DNA of 64,000 nt from Leifsonia xyli subsp. cynodontis DSM 46306 (GTDB lineage: Bacteria > Actinomycetota > Actinomycetes > Actinomycetales > Microbacteriaceae), in the NCBI RefSeq assembly GCF_000470775.1, contig NC_022438.1, forward strand, positions 2,170,001 through 2,234,000, written 5' to 3'. How positions within the stretch are numbered: position 1 is the stretch's first letter; each line of letters opens with the position of its first letter. Both the position numbers and the translations under genes were made by a program. Positions 54,239 through 64,000 of the stretch are shown here, piece by piece. The notes below the pieces were generated by a model. That model did no database searches. It was not told the origin of the DNA and saw only the letters and a program-made list of their open reading frames with translations.

Positions 54239-54913
54239 TCAGGTGAAATCGGGGTCGGGTTCGCTATCGTAGGCTGTCGCGACATCGACAGGCCAGCGCC
54301 GGCGGCCATTGTTCAGCACACCGCGGCTCTCCTGCAGATAGCAGGCTCCACAGAGCGATTCGTAGCTCACCGAGGCGCCGTCGATGGCGACCTGATCGCC
54401 GTCGAAGACGAAGACGCTGTCGATTTTGCGCGCGTTGAAGATCGCCTTGCGCCCGCAGCGACAGATCGTTTTCAGCTCCTCGAGGCTGTGCGCGACCTCG
54501 AGAAGACGGCGGCTGCCCGGGAAAGCGACGGTCTGGAAATCGGTGCGGATGCCGTAGGCGAGAACCGGGACATCGTCCAGAAGCGCGATCCTGAGCAGAT
54601 CGTCGACCTGCGCCTCGGTGAGGAACTGCGCCTCGTCGACGAGCACGGCGCTGATATCGCGATCGAACCGTTTGCGGATGCGGTCGCGGTGCTGCTGAAA
54701 GACGCCGTACGCGTCCGTCCCCGGCGCGATCAGATAGTCCACCTGGCGGGTCACGCCCAGGCGCGACAGGATGCCTCTGTCGCCTTTGGTGTCGATCGAC
54801 GGCTTTGCCAGAAGCACGCGGTGTCCGCGCTCCTCGTAGTTGTATGCCGCCTGGAGCATGGCGGTGCTCTTGCCGCTGTTCATCGCGCCGTAGCGGAAAT
54901 ACAGTTTTGCCAC
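54239..54913 (-). CDS. tdk: Thymidine kinase
   Basis: Salvages thymidine to dTMP. 224 residues, type II family: P-loop YGAMNSGKSTAML (8-20), the Walker-B-like VLVDEAQFLTEAQVDDL, and zinc-finger cysteines in TICRCGRKAIFNARKIDS and SLCGACYLQ. Same strand as ugd, 28 bases apart. Confidence 0.94.
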   Translation of the reverse strand: MAKLYFRYGAMNSGKSTAMLQAAYNYEERGHRVLLAKPSIDTKGDRGILSRLGVTRQVDYLIAPGTDAYGVFQQHRDRIRKRFDRDISAVLVDEAQFLTEAQVDDLLRIALLDDVPVLAYGIRTDFQTVAFPGSRRLLEVAHSLEELKTICRCGRKAIFNARKIDSVFVFDGDQVAIDGASVSYESLCGACYLQESRGVLNNGRRRWPVDVATAYDSEPDPDFT

Positions 54914-54964
54914 GTCCCGATCCTAGGCGGTCGAGGCTGACGCTCCTATGGGGGCGCCGGACGC

Positions 54965-55660
54965 TCAGGTCAGGTAGCCGTCTTCCGCCGCGCGGCGGAT
55001 GAGGTCAGCGCGCGAACTTGTCGGCCGGCCGGCCTTCCCGTACTTCTCTCGCACACGGCGCAGATACGTCTTAGCCGTCTCGTACTGCACGCTCATCGCC
55101 TGAGCGACCTCGGAGGTCGTTCGACCGTCGGCGTAGAGAAGCAGCGCCTGGCGCTCCCCGTCGCTCAGCCGGGGGCGCGCGGCTCCGAGCGCGGGCGAGG
55201 CCGGTCGCCAGGCCACCGACGCAGCCACGGACGAGCCGCCGCCCGAGGCCTCCCAGCCGACCGCGGACCGCGCAGCGGCAAGAAGGCCGCTCATCGGCTG
55301 AGATTTCGAGACATAGGCGATCGCGCCCGCGGCGAGCACCGCCGCGCGATCCTCCTGGGTGTCGACCGCGGTCAGGACGATCACTTTGGCGCCGGCGGCC
55401 CGGCAGGTGCGCACGCGCGCGCCGATGGAGATGGACTCGCGCAATTGCAGATCCATGATCACGAGGTCGGTGGGGAACGCGTCGCTATGCACCAGTTCCA
55501 GCCAGCTCCCAGCACGGAGCACGAGGTCGAACTCGGGAGCGTTCTTCTCGATCCAGGTGGAGAGGCTGTCGAGCAGGATCTCGTGATCGTCGAGGATGGC
55601 GAGCCGGACCGTCGGCGAGACGGGGGCGGCTAGGGGCGGGGGTGCGGGGATGGTGCTCAT
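54965..55660 (-). CDS. NarL/LuxR-type response regulator
   Basis: 231 residues. Receiver domain about 17-135: LAILDDHEILLDSL (acidic pair Asp24/25), phospho-acceptor Asp70 in LVIMDLQLRE, TAVD as the Thr/Ala site and VSKSQ with the conserved Lys. C-terminal HTH about 162-228: RLSDGERQALLLYADGRTTS and EVAQAMSVQYETAKTYLRRV. Ends with GRPTSSRADLIRRAAEDGYL. Start overlaps the upstream membrane gene by four bases; likely partner of the histidine kinase two genes upstream. Confidence 0.9.
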   Translation of the reverse strand: MSTIPAPPPLAAPVSPTVRLAILDDHEILLDSLSTWIEKNAPEFDLVLRAGSWLELVHSDAFPTDLVIMDLQLRESISIGARVRTCRAAGAKVIVLTAVDTQEDRAAVLAAGAIAYVSKSQPMSGLLAAARSAVGWEASGGGSSVAASVAWRPASPALGAARPRLSDGERQALLLYADGRTTSEVAQAMSVQYETAKTYLRRVREKYGKAGRPTSSRADLIRRAAEDGYLT

Positions 55661-56865
55661 CGTATCGGTGTCCCAGGATAGGCGATGCGGACGGTGAGCC
55701 CGTCATCGTCCGCCTGCATCGTGGCCGTCAGGCCGGCCGATCGCAGAACGCTCAGGATGGGAAGCAGCTCTCGCCTCAGCTCGCGGCGAGACTTCCGGAC
55801 GCGCGCCGTCAGCGTGAAGAGGGGACGCTCCGGCTCGGAGACGACGACCCTGACTCTCTCGGCGTCCAGTCCCGGCAGCCCCGCCAGGGTCGCGAGGAGC
55901 GCGCTGACGATCGCGCGTTGCTCGTCGCTGAGCACCCGATCGAGCCGGTCGGGGTCGTGGACGCGGGAGGCGGACCGCCCCGGAGCGGTGTCCCGGCCGC
56001 AGGACGCGAGGGCGAGGGCGAGGGTCTCGGCCAGCCAGGTGCGCTCGACGGCCGCGACAGCGGCGGCGCGCAACTCATCGGCGATCCGGCGCGCCCGCTC
56101 ACGATCCTCCGCGGTGACGCTCCCGCTAGCGACAAGCTCGGAGAGGAAGGGAACCGCCGCCGCGTTGAGAGCCGTCGCACGCTCCTGCAGGATCATCCGG
56201 GCGGCGGTCTGGCGCAGCTCGCCGTCCAGGCGGCCCTGCCCGGCGCGGGCCACCTCGCGCCAGCGCAACGTCTCGCCCGTCATCGTCCAGGCGTACCCCG
56301 CTCCGCCGCAGGCGAGCGCGAGGACGGGGGTCGCGGCCACCGTCGCGTAGACGAGCGGGTTGTTCTCGCCTGACGGGGCTTGCAGGGCGGCGAGGGCGCC
56401 GAGCACGGTCCCGCAGGCCGCCGCGACGCCGAGCGCCTCCCCGACAGGCCGGTACAGCGGCATCACGGCGACCAGAAGCGCGACCGCGATCTGCCCCGCA
56501 TCGTCCTGGATGCGATGGTTGCGTCCCCACACAGCCGCCGCGAACAGACACGCGGAGGCCAGAGCCATTCCAACGATCGCGAGGTGGGACCACAGCCCGA
56601 CCGGAGCGAGCCCGGGGTAGGTCCGGACGCCGGCCGTCACCACGGCGAGGACCAGCACGCCGAGCGCGACCGCCGCGAGCACGGGCGACCGCAGCTGGTT
56701 GTGGTGCAAGACAATGGAGAACGCAGCGTAGCCGATCGCGGTCACACCGAGCAGCGGCAGGAGGGGCCAAGCCGACTGCACACCCAGGGGGTCGAGCCGC
56801 TGCGGTGTGCGCTCGAGCGGCACGGAGCGAAACCGGACGATCGTCTCGGTGATCCGGTCGGTCAT
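55657..56865 (-). CDS. Kinase-like membrane protein lacking a recognisable ATPase domain
   Basis: 402 residues. Six or so hydrophobic segments in the first 200 residues (WPLLPLLGVTAIGYAAFSIV, VLAAVALGVLVLAVVTAGVR, LAIVGMALASACLFAAAVWG, ALLVAVMPLYRP..., VYATVAATPVLALACGGAGY). A helical cytoplasmic region then begins RWREVARAGQGRLDGELRQT, an arrangement like the dimerisation region of sensor kinases. The C-terminal part has no N, G1 or G2 box and no clear phospho-acceptor His motif. It sits between kinase and regulator with ATGA overlaps on both sides, so it is presumably a partner or regulator of that system. Confidence 0.75.
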   Translation of the reverse strand: MTDRITETIVRFRSVPLERTPQRLDPLGVQSAWPLLPLLGVTAIGYAAFSIVLHHNQLRSPVLAAVALGVLVLAVVTAGVRTYPGLAPVGLWSHLAIVGMALASACLFAAAVWGRNHRIQDDAGQIAVALLVAVMPLYRPVGEALGVAAACGTVLGALAALQAPSGENNPLVYATVAATPVLALACGGAGYAWTMTGETLRWREVARAGQGRLDGELRQTAARMILQERATALNAAAVPFLSELVASGSVTAEDRERARRIADELRAAAVAAVERTWLAETLALALASCGRDTAPGRSASRVHDPDRLDRVLSDEQRAIVSALLATLAGLPGLDAERVRVVVSEPERPLFTLTARVRKSRRELRRELLPILSVLRSAGLTATMQADDDGLTVRIAYPGTPIR

Positions 56866-58055
56866 GCGGCCGTCTCCCGTGTCGGCAGGACCATGATGAC
56901 GGTGGTACCGACATCGGCGCTGGAATAGACGGTCACCGTCCCACCGAGCCGGCCGATGCGGTCATGCACCGACTGCCGGAAGCCGAGCCGATCGCTGGCG
57001 GTGGAGGCGGGCGCGAAGCCGCTGCCGGCGTCCACCACCATGACCGAGACCGCGTCGCCCCCGCCGGAGACCGCCACCTCCGCGGTGGCACTGCCCGAGT
57101 GCCGGAGCACATTGATCAGGCACTGACGCACAGCGAGCCCGAGCGCGCGCTCCGTATCGTCGTCGAGCCGCGCGAGGATGTCGCGGTCGCCGGAGAATTC
57201 CACCGAGAGCCCCTCGTCGCGGGCGTCCTCGATCGCATGCCGCAGTTCGCTGTCGTACCAGGGATCGCCTCCGGGCGCTGACTCATCACCGTCGTGCGGG
57301 GCGACAGGTCCCGTGATCCGCCACAGGTCGTCCTCGATCCGCTGGCGCAGCCGGAGCGACAGCTCGCCCGGCTCGGCGTTCGCGACGGCCGCAAGCTCGC
57401 TCAGCACCGTGTCGTGGACTTCGGCGGTCGAGCCGGCCAAGAGTTCGCGTCTCAGATCGACCAGACGCACATCCCGGACGGCGCGGTGGAGGGCGGACTG
57501 GGTCTTCGATCGCGCTCCCCGCGTGACCCCGTCGAACGCGAACACGCCGATCAGGAACAGGTAGACACCCAGCGAGGTCGCGTCCGGCTGGAACGTCCGC
57601 CCGGTCGCCGCAGTGCCGAGAACCATCGCGGCATCGGCGAGGGCGAAGCCCAGGGTCGCCCACAGGATGCCCGCGAGCGTGCCGGTGCCGGTGCCGCCGA
57701 CCAGCGTCATCGCCGCGACCGGCAGTCCGGCCACGAACAGACATGTGTCCCGGTAGACCGGCATGCCCGCGAAGAGGGCAACGATGTAGAAATATGTGCA
57801 GACCGTCCCCACCAGCAGGTACGCGACCGTGAGCAGTGTGGTCCGCCTGCGCGCGAGCAGAGCCAGCAGCACGGTCATCGGCACCAGCATCAGCAGCGTG
57901 ACCCCGGAGGAGGGGCTCATCCCGGCGTTGAGCCCCGAGAGCAGCACATTGGCCGCGGCCGCCGCAAGGCAAGCAAAACCCGCCCAGCGAGCGGCCGTTG
58001 CGAGCGCCCGCGAATTGGCCGCGCGAGCAAGATGACCGGGCAGCCCCAGGGACAA
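56862..58055 (-). CDS. Sensor histidine kinase, NarX/DesK-type
   Basis: 397 residues. N-terminal membrane part with five or six helices (about 25-165: WAGFACLAAAAANVLLSGLN, VTLLMLVPMTVLLALLARRR, LTVAYLLVGTVCTYFYIVAL). A HisKA_3-like segment contains EVHDTVLSELAAVANAEPGE with phospho-acceptor His. The HATPase region has the N box VRQCLINVLRHSGS and the G boxes VVDAGSGFAPAST and DRIGRLGGTVTVYSSADVGT. It heads a three-gene operon with overlapping starts and stops; the signal sensed is unknown. Confidence 0.9.
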   Translation of the reverse strand: MSLGLPGHLARAANSRALATAARWAGFACLAAAAANVLLSGLNAGMSPSSGVTLLMLVPMTVLLALLARRRTTLLTVAYLLVGTVCTYFYIVALFAGMPVYRDTCLFVAGLPVAAMTLVGGTGTGTLAGILWATLGFALADAAMVLGTAATGRTFQPDATSLGVYLFLIGVFAFDGVTRGARSKTQSALHRAVRDVRLVDLRRELLAGSTAEVHDTVLSELAAVANAEPGELSLRLRQRIEDDLWRITGPVAPHDGDESAPGGDPWYDSELRHAIEDARDEGLSVEFSGDRDILARLDDDTERALGLAVRQCLINVLRHSGSATAEVAVSGGGDAVSVMVVDAGSGFAPASTASDRLGFRQSVHDRIGRLGGTVTVYSSADVGTTVIMVLPTRETAA

Positions 58056-58201
58056 CCGCGCTCCTTCCCACGAGACCGGCCGAGCGACCAGCGGGCGCCT
58101 GCGGCGGCTCGACCTCCCGAGGGAGAGTATGGCAGGTCACCGCGTGGCTGTGTACCCTGAAGAAGGCGTTTTCTGCACGCGGATCAGGAACAGCGTCCGG
58201 A

Positions 58202-59313
58202 TCAGAACAGCGTCGGCTGCACACCGAGCGTCACGAGCCCCGCGGCGCCGGGCACTTCGCCCGCCATCGCCGCCCCGGCGAACATGCGCCGCTCTCCCTC
58301 GCTGTCGCGCAGCGTCCGGAGCGCCGACGACCGGACCCCGCCGGTGAGCGGACTCTTCTCGCTGCGCTCCAGCCCGTGCGCGCGGAGTAACGGCTTGATC
58401 CGGGCGGCCAACCAGCGCCGGTACTCCTTCGGCGCATACGTGCCGCGCCCATACATCGCCCGGTACTGCGGCAGCAGTTCGGGATGCTCGCGCCCGAGCC
58501 AGAGGTAGTACCACTCCTTCACGCCCGGCTTCAGGTGGAGGGCTGAGTAGAGCACGCTCGTCGCGCCCGCGTCTCTGGCCTGCCGGAGTGCGCGGTCGAG
58601 GTGTACACGGGTATCGGTGAGGTACGGGAGGATCGGCATCAGGAACACAGCGCAGTCGAGGCCGCGCTCGCGCACGGCCGCGACCGTCGCGAGGCGAGCC
58701 GTGGTCGTGGGGGTCCCGGGCTCGACCGATTGCTGCAGTTCGTCGTCGTATACCGCGATCGACACTGCGAGGTCCACCGGCACCCGCGTCGCCGCGTCGG
58801 CGAGCCGGTCGAGGTCGCGGCGAAGCAACGATCCTTTCGTGAGGATGCTGAACGGAGTGCCGGAGCCGGCGAGCGCGTCGATGATGCCCGGCATGAGCGC
58901 ATAGCGCCCCTCCGCCCGCTGATACGGGTCGGTGTTCGTTCCGAGTGCGACCGGATGCCGCCCCAGCCCGGTCGTGCGAGCTCCTTGCGGAGGACCTCGG
59001 CGACGTTGACCTTGACGATGATCTCCTGGTCGAAATCCTTTCCCTGGTCGAGGTCGAGGTAGGAATGCGTCGGCCGAGCGAAACAGTAGACACAGGCGTG
59101 CGAGCAGCCCCGGTACGGGTTGACCGTCCACCCGGAGGGCATCGGGCCGCCTCCGCCCGTGACTCTGTTGAGCGCCGACTTGGCGAGAACCTCGTGAAAG
59201 GTGATGTTCGCGAACTCGGGAGTGCGCACCGACCGGACGAGGGCGCTCAGCCGGGCGAGCCCCGACAGCGCGGTCGGCGTCTCCGCCGTGAGTTCTTGGC
59301 CGCTCCATCTCAT
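58202..59313 (-). pseudogene. Rv2578c-type radical-SAM protein, frameshifted, under a LexA box
   Basis: The 5' part (start 59313) carries the radical-SAM iron-sulfur motif CSHACVYCFARPTHSYLDLD (Cys-x3-Cys-x2-Cys) and runs to KELARPGWGG. The rest is in another frame from about 58955: HPVALGTNTDPYQRAEGRYA, GTPFSILTKGSLLRRDLDRL and KPGVKEWYYLWLGREHPELL. At the break the DNA reads GGCTGGGGCGGCATCC; removing GG gives P-G-W-R-H-P-V-A-L-G-T-N, matching the family, so a 2-base insertion is likely. A perfect 20-bp palindrome of SOS-box type lies 7 bases upstream of the start. Other family members are tied to DNA damage or lyase activity; the role here is lost or dependent on frameshifting. Confidence 0.8.
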
Positions 59314-59319
59314 GACACT

Positions 59320-59339
59320 ATTCGAACATATGTTCGAAT
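59320..59339. promoter_or_regulatory. LexA (SOS) box, perfect 20-bp palindrome
   Basis: ATTCGAACATATGTTCGAAT is fully symmetric and contains TCGAAC-N4-GTTCGA, the actinobacterial LexA consensus. It sits 7-26 bases upstream of the radical-SAM start codon. Confidence 0.9.
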
Positions 59340-59439
59340 GATGGTCAAGTGTTGGGGTGGTTCAGACAGCGCCACAATCGACGCGGGAGGAGCGGGCGCT
59401 CGAACGGCAAGCGCCATCCGCGCCATACAGGGCCCCGCC

Positions 59440-59660
59440 TCGTCGGGATCGCTTCTGTGGCCGGTCGAGTTCGGCCGCGACGAGAGCCGAAGCTGCCTTC
59501 AGCGTCTCGTTCACCCGCCGCAACTCGGCATTCTCCGATTTGAGACGCTTGATCTCTCGACCTGTGCGTCGATCGTGACGCCGAGCCGGCCACTGGCATC
59601 AACCCGCTGTCGACGACTCCACATGCGAATCGTCTCCGGCGACCCGACCGAACGCCTGCG
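59440..59660 (-). pseudogene. IS3-family OrfA remnant
   Basis: On the minus strand, VGSPETIRMWSRRQRVDASG and RLGVTIDAQVE (about 59648-59558) are followed after a frame change by EIKRLKSENAELRRVNETLK and AASALVAAELDRPQ (59556-59446): the C-terminal half of an IS3-family OrfA with its leucine-zipper region. No OrfB remains. The interval 59660-59817 holds no recognisable gene. A decayed element. Confidence 0.72.
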
Positions 59661-59817
59661 CGAGCGCGCCCACTGCCCGAAACCCGCAGAAACAGCGCGA
59701 GTTCGAGGGCGACCAGGCACGACTGCGCAAGGCCCACCCGCGACACGCGCTCTCCCCGGCCACCCGCGCCCGCGGAACCGCCGACGCGATCGGACGGCAT
59801 CGGGGCGGCCGAACGGC

Positions 59818-61293
59818 CTACCGCGCGAGCTTCAGCACAGCGGCGGTCTGCTCGAGCACGCGCTGAGCCTCTTCGGGCCGGTCGTTGAGCGTCGTGCCGA
59901 CGGTCGGGATGAGCTCTCTCAAGGCCGGCAGCCAGCCCTCGAACCGCCCCGGGAAGCAGCGCTTCAGCAAGTCGACCATGATCGGCACCGCGGTGGACGC
60001 GCCAGGCGAGGCGCCGAGCAGACCGGCGATCGAGCCATCCGCCGCCGCGATGACCTCCGTGCCGAACTGCAACACGCCCCCCCTCCTCTCGTCCTTCTTC
60101 ATCACCTGGACGCGCTGCCCTGCCGTGATGAGCTCCCAGTCCTCCGACTTCGCTGTGGGCATGAACTCGCGGAGGGCGGCCAGCTTCTTCTCGCGTCCGG
60201 CCATCAGCTCGCCGATGAGGTATTTCATGAGGTCGAGGTTGTCGCGCGCGACGGCGAGCATGGGGCCGATATTGCCCAGGCGGATCGAACCGGGGAGGTC
60301 CCACCAGCTGCCGCTCTTCAGGAATTTGGGGCTGAACCCGGCGTACGGGCCGAACAGCAGCGACGTCTCGCCATCCACGACGCGGGCGTCGAGGTGAGGC
60401 ACCGACATGGGCGGCGCGCCGACGGCCGCCTTGCCGTAGACCTTCGCCTTGTGCTGGGCGACGATCGCCGGGCTGGTGGTCCGCAGGAACTGCCCCGAGA
60501 TCGGAAAGCCGCCGAAGCCTTGGATCTCCGGGATGCCCGACTTCTGCAGCAGATGCAGAGCGCCGCCGCCCGCGCCCACGAACACGAACCGCGCGAGTGC
60601 CTCGCGCGGAGTGCGCCCGACCTCATGCCGGACGCGGATGCGCCACAGACCGTCCTTGGTGCGTTTGAGGGAGCGCACACGGTGGTTCACTGCGAGTTCT
60701 GCGCCGTTCGCGACCAGGTCGTCCATGAGGGCGCGGGTGAGCGCCCCGAAGTCCACGTCGGTGCCCGCCAGCTGGCGGGTCGCCGCGATGCGCTGCTTGC
60801 GGTTGCGCTTCTTCGTCAGCAACGGTGCCCACTCGCCGATGGTCTCGGCGTCCTCGCTGTACTCCATCCCGGCGAAGAGCGGCTGCTCCTTCAGCGCCTC
60901 GTAGCGGCGGCGGAGATACCGTATGTTCTCCCGACCGCGCACGAACGTCATGTGCGGCGTCGAGTTGATGAAGGTCTGCGGCTCCGGCAGGTCGCCGGCG
61001 GCGACCAGGCTGGCCCAGAACTGCCGGCTCAGCTGGAACTGCTCGTTGATGCTGATCGCCTTCGCGGGGTCGACTGTGCCGTCCGCCGCTTCGGGCATGT
61101 AGTTCAGTTCGCAGAGGGCGGCATGGCCCGTTCCCGCGTTGTTCCAGGGATTCGAGCTCTCCTGGGCGACCTCGCCGAGGGACTCGTAGATCCGGATGCT
61201 CCAGCCGGGCTGCACGCGCTGGATCATGGCACCCAGCGTCGCGCTCATGATGCCGCCGCCGATCAGGACGACGTCGATGGGATCGTTGCTCAC
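59818..61293 (-). CDS. mqo: Malate:quinone oxidoreductase
   Basis: FAD-dependent membrane-associated enzyme oxidising malate to oxaloacetate and reducing quinone, an alternative to malate dehydrogenase in the TCA cycle. 491 residues. FAD-binding [16 protein letters not shown] (8-23), then [52 protein letters not shown] and [20 protein letters not shown]. Full length and intact. Confidence 0.96.
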   Translation of the reverse strand: MSNDPIDVVLIGGGIMSATLGAMIQRVQPGWSIRIYESLGEVAQESSNPWNNAGTGHAALCELNYMPEAADGTVDPAKAISINEQFQLSRQFWASLVAAGDLPEPQTFINSTPHMTFVRGRENIRYLRRRYEALKEQPLFAGMEYSEDAETIGEWAPLLTKKRNRKQRIAATRQLAGTDVDFGALTRALMDDLVANGAELAVNHRVRSLKRTKDGLWRIRVRHEVGRTPREALARFVFVGAGGGALHLLQKSGIPEIQGFGGFPISGQFLRTTSPAIVAQHKAKVYGKAAVGAPPMSVPHLDARVVDGETSLLFGPYAGFSPKFLKSGSWWDLPGSIRLGNIGPMLAVARDNLDLMKYLIGELMAGREKKLAALREFMPTAKSEDWELITAGQRVQVMKKDERRGGVLQFGTEVIAAADGSIAGLLGASPGASTAVPIMVDLLKRCFPGRFEGWLPALRELIPTVGTTLNDRPEEAQRVLEQTAAVLKLAR

Positions 61294-61442
61294 CCGACAA
61301 TCCTACGGGGCGCGGGGAGCCCCCGCCCGTGCCGGCGGAGACCCTTTCGCTGCCGAGGTCATCGCAGCGCCGGGAAACCGGCCGCGACCGGCGCGGACGC
61401 GGCCTCGGCCCGGAGCCGCGACCGGCCCCGGGCACACAGAGG

Positions 61443-61499
61443 CGAGTGTGCCCAAGCCGTCACACTCGACGCACCGGGACCCCGCGCAGCGGCTCGGGG

Positions 61500-61501
<2 letters not shown>
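61443..61501 (-). terminator. Two hairpins at the end of asd
   Basis: CGAGTGTG/CACACTCG (61443-61450, 61461-61468) and GACCCC/GGGGTC (61478-61483, 61496-61501), the second overlapping the stop codon; no T-run. Confidence 0.45.
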
Positions 61502-63930
<2,429 letters not shown>

Positions 63931-64000
63931 GGCACTCCAGAAGTCACGGGAGTTCCCATCCTACCGGCCGGGGGTATGCCTGGGCGTTCATGTGACGATG

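Noticed and set aside
59345..60304. 319-codon minus-strand frame starting opposite the end of mqo
   Set aside because: It mixes antisense mqo sequence with pieces of the IS3 remnant and shows no consistent domain.

Overview
The window is a high-GC actinobacterial chromosome segment. Gene order and family content (actinobacterial S10-spc-alpha ribosomal cluster, Rv3654c-Rv3659c-like Tad locus beside topA/tmk/holB, a 6C RNA, TCGAAC-N4-GTTCGA type LexA box, short-lid adenylate kinase, ask with an internal beta-subunit start) point to Microbacteriaceae. The density of freshly broken genes (at least seven frameshifted, nonsense-interrupted or truncated) together with insertion sequences resembles a genome in reductive decay such as Leifsonia xyli; the species name is an inference, not something read from the sequence.

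Layout. 1-2470: the end of an integrated element, with a decayed DNA methylase remnant, a lipoprotein gene, a tRNA-Lys, a tyrosine recombinase and a 3' tRNA fragment that looks like the attachment-site scar. 2480-7103: small membrane protein, ClC channel, DUF4232-like lipoprotein, Ca2+/H+ antiporter, and an IS481-family element whose transposase carries a nonsense codon. 7104-10547 (minus): glmM, rpsI, rplM, truA. 10709-26477 (minus): the alpha/spc/S10 ribosomal protein supercluster with rpoA, infA, map, adk and secY. 26847-30210: two decayed glycosyltransferase genes and an IS30-family element. 30246-37493 (minus): tRNA-Thr, a TetR regulator, an S33-type peptidase lipoprotein, holB, tmk, topA. 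37721-41272: a small conserved protein and a compact Tad pilus locus. 41385-41468: a 6C small RNA with its own promoter and terminator. 41623-48159: acs, ridA, a small DUF4177-like protein, a PASTA-containing class A PBP, a metallophosphoesterase and tRNA-Pro. 48336-54913 (minus): FMN reductase, luciferase-like oxidoreductase, a nonsense-interrupted sortase-substrate gene, DUF4012 protein, UDP-glucose dehydrogenase, thymidine kinase. 54965-58055 (minus): a response regulator, a kinase-like membrane partner and a histidine kinase in one overlapping operon. 58202-63930 (minus): a frameshifted radical-SAM gene under a perfect LexA box, an IS3 remnant, mqo, asd and ask.

How it works together. Most of the window is core information and envelope physiology: translation and secretion (ribosomal proteins, SecY, RNA polymerase alpha, Map, Adk), cell-wall precursors (GlmM, PBP, Asd/Ask feeding lysine and diaminopimelate-type synthesis), DNA replication (HolB, Tmk, TopA, Tdk) and carbon metabolism (Acs, Mqo). 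Accessory functions sit at the edges of mobile elements and are the ones that are breaking down: surface glycosylation, a surface protein, and an SOS-controlled radical-SAM enzyme.
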